64,000 nucleotides of DNA from contig NZ_JANRHG010000012.1 of assembly GCF_024733845.1 (NCBI RefSeq), positions 1 to 64,000 on the forward strand, read 5' to 3'. This stretch comes from Neomoorella sulfitireducens. Its GTDB lineage: Bacteria > Bacillota > DSM-521 > Neomoorellales > Neomoorellaceae. The notes below the pieces were generated by a model. The model was not told the DNA's origin and did no database searches. It saw only the letters and a list, made by a program, of their open reading frames with translations. How positions within the stretch are numbered: position 1 is the stretch's first letter; every line of letters begins with the position of its first letter. Positions 63,201 through 64,000 of this stretch are shown in pieces. The position numbers and the translations under genes were made by a program.

Positions 63201-63843
63201 AGAGCTGGGTATCCGGCTCAAAAAAACGGAGGGAATCAATTTCATTGTCAAATAATTCTAGACGAACCGGTTCCCCGGTGCCCGGGGGGTAGATGTCGAT
63301 AACGCCGCCCCGGACGGCCAACTGGCCCGGGGCTTCGACTATTTCCTGCCGCCGGTAGCCTAGGTTAATTAACCTTTCCAGAAATGCCTCGCGATTAATG
63401 GTCTGGCCTACTTCTAACGGTAGAAGGGCATCTTTGAAAATGTCCGGTGGCGGCAGCTTTTGGAGTAAAGTTTCCACCGGAACCACCAGGAGGCGCATCC
63501 TCCCGCTGGCCATATCCATGAGGGCCTTGAGGCGCTGGCCCTCCAGTTCCGGGCTGTGGGTGTATATTTCAATGGGGAGGAGTTCACGGGGCGGTAAGTA
63601 GCCGGTGCCCGGGCCCGTGCAGAAGGAATCGATATCGGCTGCCAGGCGCCCGGCTTCATCTGCTCCCGCAGTAACAACCAGGATCGGATGGTAGTCAAGA
63701 AGCATGGCTGCCAGCCACAGCCCTTTAAGACCTGCAGGAAAACCGTAAAGCTGCTGCTCCGCCAGGCCCTGGTGCAAGCCTTTTATTATGTTGTGAAATT
63801 GGGAACTATCTCTGATAATTTGCAATATCCCATAATTATGCAT
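60289..63843 (-). CDS. mfd: Transcription-repair coupling factor Mfd
   Basis: An 1184-aa SF2 translocase that removes stalled RNA polymerase and recruits UvrA. UvrB-homology N-terminus (residues 1-330), RNA polymerase interaction domain with [16 protein letters not shown] near 502, RecA-like motors with Walker [21 protein letters not shown] (near 660), [24 protein letters not shown] and TRG-like [14 protein letters not shown], and the C-terminal D7 domain. ATG with GGAG 10 bases upstream. Confidence 0.98.
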   Translation of the reverse strand: MHNYGILQIIRDSSQFHNIIKGLHQGLAEQQLYGFPAGLKGLWLAAMLLDYHPILVVTAGADEAGRLAADIDSFCTGPGTGYLPPRELLPIEIYTHSPELEGQRLKALMDMASGRMRLLVVPVETLLQKLPPPDIFKDALLPLEVGQTINREAFLERLINLGYRRQEIVEAPGQLAVRGGVIDIYPPGTGEPVRLELFDNEIDSLRFFEPDTQLSVTETRAVIIGPAREVLPPQDIKPGLEALQAEFNQAYTALRNRQPQAARELKERVHKVMASLEVGDWPEGVEQLQALFYPRLVTLFDYFPRPPLVVLDDPVLLQEEMRRREQHRLGVFTEMLAGGLALPSQGDAYLETDELERLLGGKQRLYFSLLPRRAPGTSPRQAIGVGAQSIPAFQGRVNLLVDELNRWRRDGYRTIFMVADPERMAGLRRSLAEAGMGSQVVDEVANVPGKGQVLFVPGHLHQGFSWPEMRLVVLGDTEVYGGVKRSRRLKKATEGGKITSFSDLREGDYVVHVHHGIGRYLGLKQLEVGGVKKDYLLIQYAGQDRLYVPIDQVSLVQKYVGAEGHVPRLYRLGGNEWHKVKSRVQEAVQAMAEELLELYARREAIPGYAFSPDTPWQREFEEAFPYIETPDQLKAIAEVKADMERPRPMDRLLCGDVGYGKTEVAMRAAFKAVMDGKQVAVLVPTTILAQQHYNTFKERFATFPVKIAVLSRFCSPGEQKRVVKALKRGEVDIVIGTHRLLSGDVTFKDLGLVIIDEEQRFGVAHKEKLKKLRYSVDVLTMTATPIPRTLHMALAGVRNMSLIETPPEDRFPVQTYVVEYSPELVREAIRRELDRGGQVYFVHNRVADIDRFAYHVRQLVPEANVGVGHGQMEERELEKIMMDFIEGHYDVLVCTTIVENGLDIPNVNTLIVDESDSFGLAQLYQLRGRVGRSNRLAYAYFTYRPDKVLGEVAEKRLAAIREFTALGSGYKIALRDLQIRGAGNLLGPEQHGHMLAVGFDLYCQLLEEAVQKLKRQRGEAVPEVPRAAAVPAAALELSVDTFLSDEYIPDAALKMEIYHRLMAAEDVNDVEDIAREMEDRFGRPPVAAENLLSLARVRLLAREVGIDSVQQKGKEVEVHFGQNHELRGEKLMHLTKYFPRKLSFSSAGGLTIKVRTAGVDQQGLLALLEEVLTRIKHLVADAAG

Positions 63844-63885
63844 TTATGTCGCACTCCAACCGGAAAACAAGCCTGTATTGATTAA

Positions 63886-63968
63886 GAAAAGGCCCTTTTC
63901 CAGGGCCTTATCTTGCAAACATACCTCATCAATAATTTATTATATTCTCCCCGGGGGAAAGAAGTCAA
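63886..63968 (-). promoter_or_regulatory. mfd promoter and leader hairpin (possible attenuator)
   Basis: Minus strand: -35 TTGACT (63968-63963), 18 bases, -10 TATAAT (63944-63939), then 29 bases further a hairpin AAGGCCCT-GGAAA-AGGGCCTT (63909-63889) followed by TTCTTAAT. The hairpin could terminate pth/spoVC transcripts from outside the window or attenuate mfd. The remaining bases to 64000 show no gene. Confidence 0.5.
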
Positions 63969-64000
63969 GTTTTACAGCTTAACCGGATAAATTAATGCAG

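Overview
The window is an almost gene-saturated segment of a Gram-positive, spore-forming, anaerobic and probably thermophilic bacterium of the Moorella type. Four things point there. First, the formate-tetrahydrofolate ligase at 42178-43857 is 559 aa long and, from memory, very close to but not identical with the Moorella thermoacetica enzyme. Second, sporulation genes are frequent (spoIIE, spoVT, yabP, yabQ, spoIID-like, lonC). Third, there is a class III hybrid-cluster protein and much C1/cofactor chemistry. Fourth, the base composition is moderately GC-rich and TTG/GTG starts behind strong ribosome sites are common. The species is therefore inferred to be a Moorella relative, not proven.

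Nearly all genes lie on the minus strand, so the operons read from high to low coordinates. From the right: mfd, spoVT, a YabN-type mazG, HU, an RqcP-like S4 protein, a spoIID-like gene, yabP-yabQ, a small HTH gene, divIC and an S1-domain gene (60-54 kb); Ppx/GppA, an LpdD-like gene, an L,D-transpeptidase, tRNA-Met and tRNA-Glu, spoIIE, tilS, ftsH and ndk (54-45 kb). This matches the near-origin yab-yac gene order of Bacillus, including the Met/Glu tRNA pair beside spoIIE. hprT is missing between tilS and ftsH.

45-36 kb holds a NiaR-type repressor, fhs and folP (tetrahydrofolate chemistry of the Wood-Ljungdahl pathway), a PAP2-pstB-phoU unit without pstSCA, an MFS transporter, and comA/comB (sulfolactate branch). 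35-29 kb holds a four-gene cluster resembling malate-CoA ligase plus malyl-CoA lyase, with a seven-cysteine Fe-S-like protein between the two ligase subunits, followed by malic enzyme. Together they could interconvert glyoxylate + acetyl-CoA, malyl-CoA, malate and pyruvate. panB, cvpA, an M18 aminopeptidase, yedF, a HEAT protein, DUF951 and a CGGC-domain protein follow.

23-16 kb is the conserved rpsF-ssb-rpsR-DUF2232-rplI-lonC-dnaB block. 16-13 kb has a macro-domain/DUF763 pair and, on the plus strand, hcp behind a perfect CRP/FNR-type palindrome. 13-5 kb is a cofactor region: HD-GYP, folK, a PanG-like DUF2520 gene, a 44-codon ORF, panC, panD, birA, bioY, coaX, dusB. Its regulation can be read from the DNA: a terminator/antiterminator leader before the pan genes and two BirA-type operators. 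5-2.4 kb is an operon of an HTH regulator, an unrecognised 300-aa protein and a protein resembling cyanobacterial long-chain acyl-ACP reductase; it is the most promising poorly described system here. greA-lysS and a promoter-rich stretch pointing out of the window close the left end.
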